Positions 15,259 to 24,257 of a DNA stretch of 64,000 nucleotides are shown piece after piece. Position 1 is the stretch's first letter. Each line of letters begins with the position of its first letter. The stretch lies in contig DUUM01000053.1 in assembly GCA_012841565.1 (NCBI GenBank), positions 62,001-126,000 of the forward strand, read 5' to 3'. The DNA is from Candidatus Epulonipiscium sp. Its GTDB lineage: Bacteria; Bacillota_A; Clostridia; Lachnospirales; Cellulosilyticaceae. Position numbers and translations under genes: made by a program. Below the pieces are notes generated by a model. It saw nothing but the letters and a program-made list of their open reading frames with translations. It did no database searches and was not told where the DNA came from.

Positions 15259-16566
15259 ATGATTGATTTAACTAAATATGACTCTATCTTAGATAAGGAT
15301 TACATGGTGAGATTTGGCTATGTTAGTCAAGTTGTAGGTCTAACAATTGAATCTGTAGGACCTATGTGCACAGTAGGAGATCTATGCTACATTGTACCCC
15401 AACAAGAAGATGGTGAAGGGGTCTATGTTGAAGTCGTAGGGTTTAGAGGTAAAAACCTTTTGCTAATGCCTCTGGGTGAGACAACAGGGATAGGGGTTGG
15501 CAGTATCGTACAGGCTACTGGGAAACCACTACAGGTAGGTGTAGGAGACCAGTTATTAGGCAAGGTAGTGGACTGGCAAGGTAACCCTTTAGATAAAGAT
15601 GACAAGGTATTTTGCAGTGATTATGTAGATATCGTTAATCAACCGCCGAACCCTTTAACAAGGCAAAGGATAACAGAAGTAATGCCTTTAGGGATTAAAG
15701 CAATAGATGGCATGTTAACAGTTGGTAAAGGTCAAAGGATTGGCGTATTTGCGGGAAGTGGCGTTGGTAAAAGTACACTTATGGGGATGATTGCTAGAAA
15801 TGCCCATTCCGATATTAACGTTATTGCCTTAATAGGGGAGCGGGGAAGAGAAGTACGAGAGTTCCTCGAAAAAGACCTTAAGGAAGAGGGGCTAAAAAGA
15901 TCCATTGTAGTCGTAGCTACCTCAGATCAACCAGCTCTTACAAGAATTAAAGCAGCTCAAACAGCTACAGCAATTGCAGAATATTTTAGAGATCAAGGTA
16001 AATATGTATTGCTACTAATGGACTCATTAACCAGGTTTGCAATGGCCCAAAGAGAAGTAGGCCTTGCAATAGGAGAACCGCCCGTAACAAGAGGGTATAC
16101 GCCTTCAGTTTTTGCAGTAATGCCTAAGTTATTAGAAAGGGCAGGTAACTCAGAAAATGGCAGTATAACAGGAATATATACAGTGCTGGTAGATGGTGAT
16201 GATATGAATGAACCGGTTACAGATACGGTTAGAGGGATCCTAGATGGGCACGTTGTATTATCAAGGAAGCTTGCTAATAGGAATCACTTCCCAGCCATAG
16301 ACGTCTTACAAAGTATTTCAAGGGTTATGAGTGATATTGTCACAAATGATCATAAGGCAGCGGCATCTGAAGTGAAAAAGAATCTAGCAGTCTATCAGGA
16401 ATCAGAAGACCTAATTAATATTGGTGCCTATGTAGAAGGAAGTAGCTCAGACATTGATGAAGCCATTGATAAAAACCCGAAGATTACAGAGTTTTTACGT
16501 CAACAAGTAGATGATAAGATAGAATTTGAAGATGTATTAACACTTTTAAAAGATACCTGCAATTAA
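15259..16566 (+). CDS. fliI: Flagellum-specific ATPase FliI
   Basis: ATPase of the flagellar type III export system, F1-beta-like, 435 residues. Walker A GSGVGKST (166-173), Walker B LLLMDS (251-256) and the following LTRFAMAQREVGLAIGEPP are canonical. The C-terminal chaperone/cargo-binding helical domain ends the protein. GAGGG lies upstream; 10 nt separate it from fliH. Confidence 0.97.
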   Translation: MIDLTKYDSILDKDYMVRFGYVSQVVGLTIESVGPMCTVGDLCYIVPQQEDGEGVYVEVVGFRGKNLLLMPLGETTGIGVGSIVQATGKPLQVGVGDQLLGKVVDWQGNPLDKDDKVFCSDYVDIVNQPPNPLTRQRITEVMPLGIKAIDGMLTVGKGQRIGVFAGSGVGKSTLMGMIARNAHSDINVIALIGERGREVREFLEKDLKEEGLKRSIVVVATSDQPALTRIKAAQTATAIAEYFRDQGKYVLLLMDSLTRFAMAQREVGLAIGEPPVTRGYTPSVFAVMPKLLERAGNSENGSITGIYTVLVDGDDMNEPVTDTVRGILDGHVVLSRKLANRNHFPAIDVLQSISRVMSDIVTNDHKAAASEVKKNLAVYQESEDLINIGAYVEGSSSDIDEAIDKNPKITEFLRQQVDDKIEFEDVLTLLKDTCN

Positions 16567-16581
16567 ACAAGGGGGTATACC

Positions 16582-17025
16582 ATGGCTAACTTTAAATATG
16601 AATTAGAAAATGTGCTGAATGTAAGAGAAAAACTGCAAAACATTAAGCAAAAAGAATATGCAGATGCATTAGAATTATTAAAAAAAGAGAAACAAATAAA
16701 AAAGCAGATTAACCATTCATTAAATAATAGTAGACATGCTTTTAAAAGTTCAATCAGTGATTATATAGATCCTAAAAAAATAAAATCACAGCAAAACTAT
16801 CATATGCTTTTAGAAGATCAGTATCAAATAGCAACTGAAAAAGTTGAAATAGCAAAAGGTAAAACTGAAAAACAAAGAATAGAACTACTCAATGCTATGA
16901 AGAACAAAAAGACGTTAGAAATCCTTAAAGAAAAAAGGTTTGAACAGTTTATAGAACAAGAGAAAAAAGATGAGCAACAAGTTGTAGATGAAATCGTAAG
17001 CTTTGCATACAAAAAGTCTAAGTAA
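16582..17025 (+). CDS. fliJ: Flagellar export protein FliJ
   Basis: Export chaperone escort and stalk-like partner of FliI, 147 residues. It is an almost continuous charged coiled-coil beginning FKYELENVLNVREKLQNIKQKEYADALELL, typical of FliJ. Sequence conservation in this family is low, so the call rests on length, coiled-coil character and position between fliI and the ylxF-like gene. Confidence 0.9.
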   Translation: MANFKYELENVLNVREKLQNIKQKEYADALELLKKEKQIKKQINHSLNNSRHAFKSSISDYIDPKKIKSQQNYHMLLEDQYQIATEKVEIAKGKTEKQRIELLNAMKNKKTLEILKEKRFEQFIEQEKKDEQQVVDEIVSFAYKKSK

Positions 17026-17038
17026 TGAGGTGATTACC

Positions 17039-17797
17039 ATGGATGATGTAACAATAGATTTAAGTACCAACGATTTAGATATGAATGATGTTAAACTTAA
17101 AGATGGTAGGCCTATTAAATCAAAACGCAAAAAATCTTATATGATACCTATAGTCGTTTTAGCCGTAGTAGCAGTTATCGTACTTTTTGTTAAACTGGAT
17201 ATAGGAAAAATATCAAGTAAATATATAGCACCTAAAATAGAAAACATCCCATTCATTAATAAGATATTGCCAAATACTAAACAAGGGGATGGCTTATACG
17301 ATAGCCAAAGTAAAAAGCAATTAATTGATATTATTAGTGGGAGCGAAACAGAACTAGAAATAGCGCAAATGGAAATAGAAGACCACTTAGATAGAATCAG
17401 TGATTTAGAAAAAAAGATTAAAGATTTAGAGGTCTTTGAAGATGAGTATCTTAAATTCAAGGAAGAAAAACAAATATTTGATGACTATATTGGTAATATG
17501 GAAAAAGAGGAATTTATAAAATTCTATGAACAAATGAATCCAGAAAATGCACAGACTATTTATGCAGAACTTGTAAAAGTTCAGCAAATGACCAAAGAGC
17601 AAAGGAAATATTCAGCACTTATTTCTGAAATGGATGAAACAAGTGCAGCCAAAGTGTTAGAAAACCTGTTTCAAACAGATATGGATATTATACTTTCGAT
17701 ATTGTCCAATATGGATACTGAAAGTGCATCAGCCATTCTAGGAGAAATGGATTCTAAAATAGCATCAATGGTAGTTAAACAACTATCACCAGAATAA
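17039..17797 (+). CDS. ylxF: YlxF/MotE-like membrane coiled-coil protein with MgtE N-like domain
   Basis: 252 residues. A short basic cytoplasmic N-terminus precedes one transmembrane helix (about 37-57, MIPIVVLAVVAVIVLFV), then a coiled-coil (about 105-145) and a C-terminal MgtE-N-like helical repeat domain (KFYEQMNPENAQTIYAEL, SEMDETSAAKVLENLF, SNMDTESASAILGEMD). The position between fliJ and fliK matches B. subtilis ylxF; rhizobial MotE, of similar build, chaperones MotC. Its role here is not established. ATG 17039 follows GAGGTGA. An in-frame ATG at 17003 inside fliJ was rejected. Confidence 0.8.
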   Translation: MDDVTIDLSTNDLDMNDVKLKDGRPIKSKRKKSYMIPIVVLAVVAVIVLFVKLDIGKISSKYIAPKIENIPFINKILPNTKQGDGLYDSQSKKQLIDIISGSETELEIAQMEIEDHLDRISDLEKKIKDLEVFEDEYLKFKEEKQIFDDYIGNMEKEEFIKFYEQMNPENAQTIYAELVKVQQMTKEQRKYSALISEMDETSAAKVLENLFQTDMDIILSILSNMDTESASAILGEMDSKIASMVVKQLSPE

Positions 17798-17815
17798 AAG
17801 AGAGGAGGCAAAAAC

Positions 17816-19159
17816 GTGAACGTACAACCAATGACATTAGACCTTAATTCATTACGTGCACCCCAGAAGCTAAGCAATCAGCAAGTAAGTAATAAAAAGG
17901 AAGATGAGTTTTCATCTGTACTTGAAAAATCTAGAAAAAATCAAGAAACACCTGTAAAAGCAAAAGAAAACAAGGCAAAAGAAGATGTTACCCCGACTTC
18001 AAAAGAAAAAGAGACAATTGAATCTTCAGCAGAAACGGCAACTGAGTCTAAAGATCCGGTTACAAAAGAAACTGATAAATCCAAAGAAACAAAACTAGAA
18101 GATCAGGTATTAGTGAAAGAAGAAAATGAAAAAGTTATCCAAGCCATAGCAGATTTGCTAGGAATAGCAGTTCCAGAGTTAGAGCAAATGCTTGCAACCC
18201 TGCAAATTGAAATGAGTGATTTACTAAAAGGTGATAACTTACAACAATTAATCATGCAGGTACACGGGGTTGAAGAGCCTATGGATTTACTGTTAATTCC
18301 TGAAGTAGCATCTGAGATTAAAGTGATATCATCAATGCTAGAAGAACATTCTGCTAACACGGTTGTAAGACCAGATCAAGAGGTGTTGCAAGTTGCACCA
18401 CAGCAAGTAGAAGCAGGACAAGCAGAAGCTAAGGTTAATCCAGAGACTCAAGTAGCAACTGGGGCCCAACAAAAAAACGTGCAGCAAGCATCTACACCAG
18501 CTATGGACAATGCGGTTTTAGAAGTAGACCCAGAACAGGTAAGTAAATTAAATGTTACAGCGCCAAATAATGAAAAGTCAGCTCAAAACGAAGAACAATC
18601 CACACCTAACCAAAATAACGCAGCTAGTCAGTTTTTAGACCATTTATCACAGTCAATGGGAGAAGTATTCCAGACTCAAAACAATCAAGTCAATGAAACC
18701 TTTGAAACGATTGCAACGAGAAATGAAGTCGTTAATCCTAGAATGGTTCTAGATCAAATTGTCGAAAGAATTAAAGTATCATCCCTAAAAGATGAGGCCC
18801 TAATGAGTATCCAATTAAAGCCAGAACATCTTGGTAAGCTAAGTATGGAAGTTATTTCAAAGCAAGGTATAATGACGGCTCACTTTGTAGTAGAAAATGA
18901 AAAAACAAAAGCCATGCTAGAGCAGAACATTCAAAGCTTAAGAGACAGTCTAGAAGATAAAGGACTTGTTATTCAAGAATTAGAAGTAACCGTTGGGCAA
19001 AATCAAAATGATGATAAACAAACCTATCAAAGTCCCAAATCAAATAGAAATATATCGGATATAATTAATGGGATTATGAACGAAGATCTATTAGAAGAAG
19101 AAACACAAGCTAATAATAGATTTAAGAATGAAGAGAATGAAGTCGATTTTATAGCATAG
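17816..19159 (+). CDS. fliK: Flagellar hook-length control protein FliK
   Basis: Secreted molecular ruler that triggers the export switch from hook to filament substrates, 447 residues. GTG start with AGAGGAGG upstream. The N-terminal two-thirds is low-complexity, Lys/Glu- then Gln/Ala-rich. The C-terminal domain (about 315-395) has the family motif ALMSIQLKPEHLGKLSMEVI, followed by LEQNIQSLRDSLEDKGLVIQELEV. Position just before flgD supports the call. Confidence 0.93.
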   Translation: MNVQPMTLDLNSLRAPQKLSNQQVSNKKEDEFSSVLEKSRKNQETPVKAKENKAKEDVTPTSKEKETIESSAETATESKDPVTKETDKSKETKLEDQVLVKEENEKVIQAIADLLGIAVPELEQMLATLQIEMSDLLKGDNLQQLIMQVHGVEEPMDLLLIPEVASEIKVISSMLEEHSANTVVRPDQEVLQVAPQQVEAGQAEAKVNPETQVATGAQQKNVQQASTPAMDNAVLEVDPEQVSKLNVTAPNNEKSAQNEEQSTPNQNNAASQFLDHLSQSMGEVFQTQNNQVNETFETIATRNEVVNPRMVLDQIVERIKVSSLKDEALMSIQLKPEHLGKLSMEVISKQGIMTAHFVVENEKTKAMLEQNIQSLRDSLEDKGLVIQELEVTVGQNQNDDKQTYQSPKSNRNISDIINGIMNEDLLEEETQANNRFKNEENEVDFIA

Positions 19160-19173
19160 AAAGGAGTCGCCTT

Positions 19174-19977
19174 ATGAGTAATGTAACTGGAGTTCACTAT
19201 GTAAGTGCAGATGATGAGAAAATCAAATCTAGTGCAACAGATAGAAACCCTAAAAATGACTTAGGCAAAGATGCTTTTATGCAACTTTTAGTCACTCAGC
19301 TTAGATACCAAGATCCACTCAATCCAATGGACAACCAAGCGTTTATGGCCCAAATGGCTCAGTTTTCAGCCCTTGAGCAAATGATGAATATGAGTGCATC
19401 AATGGAAAAATCCAATGCACATGGTTTAATTGGTAAAGTAGTAGAAGCCACATACAAGGATCCTAGTACCAATCAATTAGAGGATATTGTTGGAAAAGTA
19501 GATGGCGTCGTTATGAAGAATAACCAAAATTTTTTAATGGTGAACGGAAAAGAAATAGAACTAAAAGACGTTCAAAGTGTCATTGATCCAAGTTTAATTA
19601 GTAGTACAGATATAACATCTGGTTTTGAACTGCTTGGAAAAACAGTACAAGCTTCTGTGAAAGACAAAGAATCAGGTAAAGAGTTCATATATGAAGGTGA
19701 AGTGCAACAAATCCTTATGAAAGAGGGGAATCCACATGTTGTTATAGGGGTAGGCGAAAATGCAGTAATAATCCCTGTAGATAATGTTAAAAATGTGATT
19801 GAAAAACCTACCATTACCGGCAAACATGCGACTGGAACCATGACAGAAGAAGATGGAACAATCGTAAATGTAGCAGGAACCGTAGAGTACCTTTTAGTAA
19901 TTGATGGCAAAATACAAGTATCCATAGATGGAACATTAATACCTTTTGACAAATTAGACAAAGTATCTAAAAGCTAA
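19174..19977 (+). CDS. flgD: Flagellar hook-capping protein FlgD with three repeat modules
   Basis: Hook cap/scaffold needed for FlgE assembly. The FlgD core is clear: LGKDAFMQLLVTQLRYQDPL NPMDNQAFMAQMAQFSALEQ (about 30-69). After it come three related modules of about 55 residues: 85-140 (LIGKVVEA... VNGKEIELKDVQSV), 153-212 (LLGKTVQA... VIIPVDNVKNV) and 214-267 (ITGKHATG... IDGTLIPFDKLDKV). B. subtilis FlgD is much shorter and has about one such module. The total of 267 residues is long for a Firmicute. Confidence 0.95.
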   Translation: MSNVTGVHYVSADDEKIKSSATDRNPKNDLGKDAFMQLLVTQLRYQDPLNPMDNQAFMAQMAQFSALEQMMNMSASMEKSNAHGLIGKVVEATYKDPSTNQLEDIVGKVDGVVMKNNQNFLMVNGKEIELKDVQSVIDPSLISSTDITSGFELLGKTVQASVKDKESGKEFIYEGEVQQILMKEGNPHVVIGVGENAVIIPVDNVKNVIEKPTITGKHATGTMTEEDGTIVNVAGTVEYLLVIDGKIQVSIDGTLIPFDKLDKVSKS

Positions 19978-19999
19978 ATGTATAGGAGGTTGCCTCATA

Positions 20000-20383
20000 A
20001 TGATGAAACAAATCAATGCGCACCAAATTAAGCCTATATCATTAAAGGCTAATGAAATAAAACCTTTGGTTAAACCAGTAAGTACAGAAATGTCTTTTAA
20101 CCAAGTACTTCAAGGAACCTTAAACAAGGTTAATCTTCAGTATTCTAAACATGCTGACTTTAGAATGAAGTCACTAGGGATTGTAAGAAATAAAGAATTT
20201 GAAAATCAATTAGAAGTAGCAGCAGGTAGAGCAAGAGCCAAAAACATTAAAGAAGGTCTGATCCTAAAAGAAGATTATGGTTTTGTTGTGAGTATTAAAA
20301 ACAACACGGTCATTACAGTAGTTGACTTGAAAGATAAGGAAGACAATGTATTTACAAATATTGATGGCGCCGTAATAATATAG
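20000..20383 (+). CDS. Flagellar operon protein, TIGR02530 family
   Basis: 127-residue protein of a small family found in Firmicutes flagellar operons between flgD and flgE. Seen here: MSFNQVLQGTLN near 30-41, SKHADFRMKSLGI (52-65) and the end LKEDYGFVVSIKNNTVITVVD. Exact function unknown; hook assembly is suggested only by context. The ATG pair at 20000/20003 follows GGAGG. Confidence 0.85.
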   Translation: MMKQINAHQIKPISLKANEIKPLVKPVSTEMSFNQVLQGTLNKVNLQYSKHADFRMKSLGIVRNKEFENQLEVAAGRARAKNIKEGLILKEDYGFVVSIKNNTVITVVDLKDKEDNVFTNIDGAVII

Positions 20384-20460
20384 CTGGACCGACAGGAGAG
20401 CATACATCTTGGACTGATGGAAGAGATGAAACGGCAATACAAACCAGGAGGTTGATAATT

Positions 20461-21846
20461 ATGATGAGATCCATGTATTCAGGTGTTTCAGGATTACGTA
20501 CCCATCAAATAAAAATGGACGTAATAGGAAACAATATAGCCAACGTTAACACAGTAGGTTTTAAATCGCAAAGGGCTACATTTAACGAAGTATTTAGCCA
20601 GACTATTCAAAGTGCAAGTTCTGCTAATGCTGACACAGGCCGTGGTGGTCTTAACCCTATGCAAGTAGGACTTGGGGTTAACGTATCCTCAATCGACATG
20701 ATGATGACACAAGGGGCAGCCCAAAGAACAGACAATCCATTTGACTTAATGATTAATGGTGATGGATTTATGGTTGTAGGAGATGCTAGTGGCCAATTCT
20801 TTACAAGAGCTGGAGCCCTTCGTAAAGATGATGATGGTAACCTTATTATTCCTAATGGAATGAAGGTAATGGGGTGGCAAGCTGATGCTGAAGGTAAAAA
20901 TATTGTCAGAAGTAATGTAAGTGCTATTAAGTTAGATAGCCCGGAAAATAAGACAGCAAAGCCACAATTGACATCAAAAGTAGAAATTTCGGGTAATCTT
21001 GATGTCGGAGAGGCATTAATGAAGGCGAATCCACCTGATCCTCTTAATCCTGACAAACTAGTTACAAATCCAGATGGAATATCTATGCAAATTAAGATGT
21101 TTGATAGTTTAGGGAATGAATACTCTATGAATATGAGAGCAACTTATGATCCTGACCTAGTGCAGGACCCCCCTACTACCCCTCCTAGACAAGGTCAATG
21201 GTCAATGGCGCCTATTGTTGATGGCGGTCTAGTCACTTTAACAGACCAAAAGGGCAGGGCACATAAAGTTGGATTTACAGATACGCCAGTAAAATTTGCA
21301 TTCAACGCAGCTGGCGAGTTAGATATGGGGGTTACTGATACAGCAAGTTCTTTTAAATTCGCTGGTGGTACAGGGGATGATCCTTTCACATTAGCTGGCG
21401 TAAACTCCAATTTAGGGCCAATCACTGTAGATTTTAAGGGGCTTACTCAGTATAACGCCAAAACAAATATCGACCCTAAAACAGTAGACGGTCGCAGACC
21501 AGGTGAAATGCAAGGTTACGACATCGGCCCAGACGGAATCATTACAGCCTACTATGACAACGGAGAGTTTAAACTCCTAGGACAAGTTGTTATTGCGAAC
21601 TTTGACAACCCAGCAGGCCTTGAAAAAGTAGGGGATAACATCTATAGAAACACTGCCAACTCTGGCGACTTTGATGGGATAGGGACTGCAGGTATATTCC
21701 AAGCAGGTGTTTTAGAAATGTCTAACGTAGATTTATCTCAGGAATTTACTGAGATGATTACAACTCAAAGAGGTTTCCAAGCAAACTCCAAGATTATTAG
21801 TACCTCTGATGAAATGCTTCATGAACTCGTTAACCTAAAACGTTAA
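20461..21846 (+). CDS. flgE: Flagellar hook protein FlgE
   Basis: Universal-joint subunit, 461 residues. N-terminal signature MYSGVSGLRTHQIKMDVIGN NIANVNTVGFKSQRATF; C-terminal rod motif SNVDLSQEFTEMITTQRGFQANSKIISTSDEML. The middle D1/D2 domains are variable. AGGAGG (20446-20451) sits 9 nt before ATG 20461; a TTG at 20452 overlaps the ribosome site and was rejected. A GC-rich hairpin follows the stop. Confidence 0.96.
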   Translation: MMRSMYSGVSGLRTHQIKMDVIGNNIANVNTVGFKSQRATFNEVFSQTIQSASSANADTGRGGLNPMQVGLGVNVSSIDMMMTQGAAQRTDNPFDLMINGDGFMVVGDASGQFFTRAGALRKDDDGNLIIPNGMKVMGWQADAEGKNIVRSNVSAIKLDSPENKTAKPQLTSKVEISGNLDVGEALMKANPPDPLNPDKLVTNPDGISMQIKMFDSLGNEYSMNMRATYDPDLVQDPPTTPPRQGQWSMAPIVDGGLVTLTDQKGRAHKVGFTDTPVKFAFNAAGELDMGVTDTASSFKFAGGTGDDPFTLAGVNSNLGPITVDFKGLTQYNAKTNIDPKTVDGRRPGEMQGYDIGPDGIITAYYDNGEFKLLGQVVIANFDNPAGLEKVGDNIYRNTANSGDFDGIGTAGIFQAGVLEMSNVDLSQEFTEMITTQRGFQANSKIISTSDEMLHELVNLKR

Positions 21847-21861
21847 TAGGGTTAAACAATT

Positions 21862-21893
21862 AATTTAGGGAGGAGCAATCTCCTCCCAAATTA
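21862..21893 (+). other. Strong intergenic hairpin between flgE and flbD
   Basis: GGGAGGAG (21868-21875) pairs with CTCCTCCC (21880-21887) around a CAAT loop, extended by TAATTT/AAATTA flanks. No T tract follows, so it is not a standard terminator. It could stabilise or process the mRNA between hook and motor genes. Confidence 0.6.
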
Positions 21894-21960
21894 TAAGCTA
21901 CAATTCCTTGCAATTAATATTCAAAGATCATTATAGAATACATATAATAGGAGCGAAGAT

Positions 21961-22167
21961 ATGGTTGAAGTGACGCGGTTTAACAAAGAAACAATCATTA
22001 TTAATGCGGACTTAATTGAAATGATTGAGGCTGCACCAGATACGGTTATTACAATGACAACAGGGAAGAAATTTGTTGTCAGTGAAACAAAAGAAGAGAT
22101 GGTTGATAAAATCGTTAAGTACAAACAAAGAATTTTATCAATAATAAGTATTAGTGAGGTGAAGTAG
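21961..22167 (+). CDS. flbD: FlbD family flagellar protein (SwrD-like)
   Basis: 68-residue protein of the small FlbD/SwrD family (VEVTRFNKETIIINADLIEM, then ETKEEMVDKIVKYK). In B. subtilis the homologue SwrD raises motor power. It lies just before motA and shares one base with it (TAGTG), supporting coupling to stator expression. Confidence 0.88.
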   Translation: MVEVTRFNKETIIINADLIEMIEAAPDTVITMTTGKKFVVSETKEEMVDKIVKYKQRILSIISISEVK

Positions 22168-22958
22168 TGGATATTACTGCAATTGGTGGATTGGTAGCGG
22201 GTATAATATTTATGGTTGTATCGATTATGTTAGGTGGAAGATTAGGTCTGTTTTTTGACGTTCCATCCATAATGATCACATTTGGGGGATCTTTTTCAGC
22301 TATGCTGATTTCCTACCCATTACATAAGTTTATAAGTTCTATGAAAACAGCAAGGCTAGCTTTTCAGGTACAGCGTTTAAACCCAGGAGTCGTCATTAAG
22401 CAAATTATTGACTTAGCTTTTACTGCTAGAAAAGAAGGACTCTTAGCATTAGAAGAAATGGCTCAAACAATGGAAGATGAGTTTCTTAAAAAAGGAATTC
22501 TTTTAATTGTAGATGGAACTGACCCAGAGCTCGTTCGTAGCATTATGGAAACAGAGTTAGCCTTTGTTGAAGATAGACACAAAGAAAATCAAGGATTTTG
22601 GCAAACACTGGCATCAATGGGGCCATCCTGGGGTATGATTGGAACACTCATTGGCCTTATTAACATGTTAGATAACTTAGATGACCCATCTACCCTAGGA
22701 CCTAGTATGTCAGTTGCACTTATGACCACCTTATATGGATCAGTACTCGCAAACTTTATTGCAGATCCAATAGCTAACAAGTTAAAATCAAGAAGTGGGG
22801 AAGAAGTTTTACTAAAAGAAGTAACCATTGAAGGACTTTTATCTATTCAAGCAGGGGAAAATCCAAGAATTATTGAAGAAAAGCTAAAAGCTTTCCTATC
22901 ACCAGCCTTGCGCAAGGGGTTATCAGCTCAAGCAGATGGTCGAGAAGGTGATGAATAA
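22167..22958 (+). CDS. motA: Flagellar motor stator protein MotA
   Basis: Proton-channel stator subunit, 263 residues, GTG start overlapping the flbD stop by one base. Four transmembrane segments, near 3-23, 32-50, about 150-170 and 180-200; the family region is WQTLASMGPSWGMIGTLIGLI, with PSMSVALMTTLYGSVLANFIADPIANKL. The large cytoplasmic loop carries charged residues that face FliG. Its stop TAA overlaps the motB ATG. Confidence 0.95.
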   Translation: MDITAIGGLVAGIIFMVVSIMLGGRLGLFFDVPSIMITFGGSFSAMLISYPLHKFISSMKTARLAFQVQRLNPGVVIKQIIDLAFTARKEGLLALEEMAQTMEDEFLKKGILLIVDGTDPELVRSIMETELAFVEDRHKENQGFWQTLASMGPSWGMIGTLIGLINMLDNLDDPSTLGPSMSVALMTTLYGSVLANFIADPIANKLKSRSGEEVLLKEVTIEGLLSIQAGENPRIIEEKLKAFLSPALRKGLSAQADGREGDE

Positions 22959-23716
22959 TGAGCAAAAAAGTAGAAGAAGTAGTTGTAGCTCCTGGTGCAC
23001 CAGCGTATATGAATACATACGGAGATATGATGACCCTATTACTTGTTTTCTTTGTATTATTGTTTGCTATGTCAAATGTTGATATGGAGAAATATAAAGC
23101 CTTTGCAAGTGCCTTTGATGGGGGTTCAGGTGTATTACAAAGTGATCCAAATCAAGGTGGGGGCATCTTAATAGGTGATGGTATGACACAATTACCCGGT
23201 ATTGAAAACTCAGCAATGGATGGCCAAGAAGAGAAGGACAAAGCAAAAAGGTTACAGGCCATGGAGAAAGAAATAAAAGAACATTTAGAAAAAAATAATA
23301 TAGCTCAAAAGGTAGAGACAAGCAATAATGGTGACTATATTACAATAAAGTTTGATGATATACTATTATTTGATCTAGGAAAAGCAAAATTAAAACCGGG
23401 TGCTGCAGATGTTTTAGATAAAGTGGGGGACTTACTGGTAACATATTTAGAAGAACCACAATTGAAACTTGCATTTGAAGGACACACGGACAATATACCC
23501 ATTAACACAACTCAGTTCCCTAGTAACTGGGAATTATCAGCAGCAAGGGCAATAGCAGTAGCTAAATTTTATATAGAAGAAATGAATTTTAATCCAAGCC
23601 AAATATCGACAGAAGGCCTAGGAGAATATGTGCCTATTGAATCCAATAACACAGCTGAAGGAAGGGCCACAAATAGAAGGGTAGAAATTAAAATAATAAA
23701 TGAGCCCAAGAGATGA
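22958..23716 (+). CDS. motB: Flagellar motor stator protein MotB
   Basis: Stator anchor, 252 residues. One transmembrane helix with the proton-binding aspartate Asp23 in TYGDMMTLLLVFFVLLF, then a plug/linker and a C-terminal OmpA-like peptidoglycan-binding domain (LAFEGHTDNIPINTTQFPSN WELSAARAIAVAKFY, ending EGRATNRRVEI). Overlaps motA by one base. Confidence 0.96.
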   Translation: MSKKVEEVVVAPGAPAYMNTYGDMMTLLLVFFVLLFAMSNVDMEKYKAFASAFDGGSGVLQSDPNQGGGILIGDGMTQLPGIENSAMDGQEEKDKAKRLQAMEKEIKEHLEKNNIAQKVETSNNGDYITIKFDDILLFDLGKAKLKPGAADVLDKVGDLLVTYLEEPQLKLAFEGHTDNIPINTTQFPSNWELSAARAIAVAKFYIEEMNFNPSQISTEGLGEYVPIESNNTAEGRATNRRVEIKIINEPKR

Positions 23717-23751
23717 AACAAGCTAAAAAGATAAGGTGAAGGGGAAAAAAT

Positions 23752-24225
23752 ATGGATGGTAAATTTAAGGTTTTTGTTGTAGTAGCATTTTTAGTAGTAT
23801 TTTTGGGAATGGTTGGTGGCGGTTATGTTGTTTTAAAAAGTGTTTCCAACAATGCGTCAACTGTACAAGCAGGAGGATCTGTAAAAAATCCTCAAAATAT
23901 AGTAATTTTTCCGATAGCTGGTGATATAACAACTAATCTTATTTCAGAAGTTGATGATCAAAGCAAGCATGTCATTAAAATTACTGTAGGATTTGGGATT
24001 GATAAAAAAGGGAGAGATTTTAAAGCGCTTTCTAAGGAGTTTGTTGAAAAAGAAATGCTAATTCGAAATGAAATTATTCAATCCCTGAGAGATCAATCTT
24101 ATGAGAGTATGGCCAAGCCAGATGCTCAAGCGAAGCTATCAGAAATAATAGTATCACGTTTATCCACACTTCTTGTCACCCAATCAATAGAAGATATGTA
24201 TTTTGGAGATTTTTTTGTACAATAA
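23752..24225 (+). CDS. fliL: Flagellar basal body-associated protein FliL
   Basis: Membrane protein that surrounds and supports stators, 157 residues. Single transmembrane helix at about 5-27 (FKVFVVVAFLVVFLGMVGGGYVV), then the extracellular stomatin-like domain (KHVIKITVGFGIDK, ending VSRLSTLLVTQSIEDMYFGDFFVQ). Lies between motB and fliM. Confidence 0.92.
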   Translation: MDGKFKVFVVVAFLVVFLGMVGGGYVVLKSVSNNASTVQAGGSVKNPQNIVIFPIAGDITTNLISEVDDQSKHVIKITVGFGIDKKGRDFKALSKEFVEKEMLIRNEIIQSLRDQSYESMAKPDAQAKLSEIIVSRLSTLLVTQSIEDMYFGDFFVQ

Positions 24226-24257
24226 AATTGAGTCTGAGATAAAAGGATGTGGTGTTT

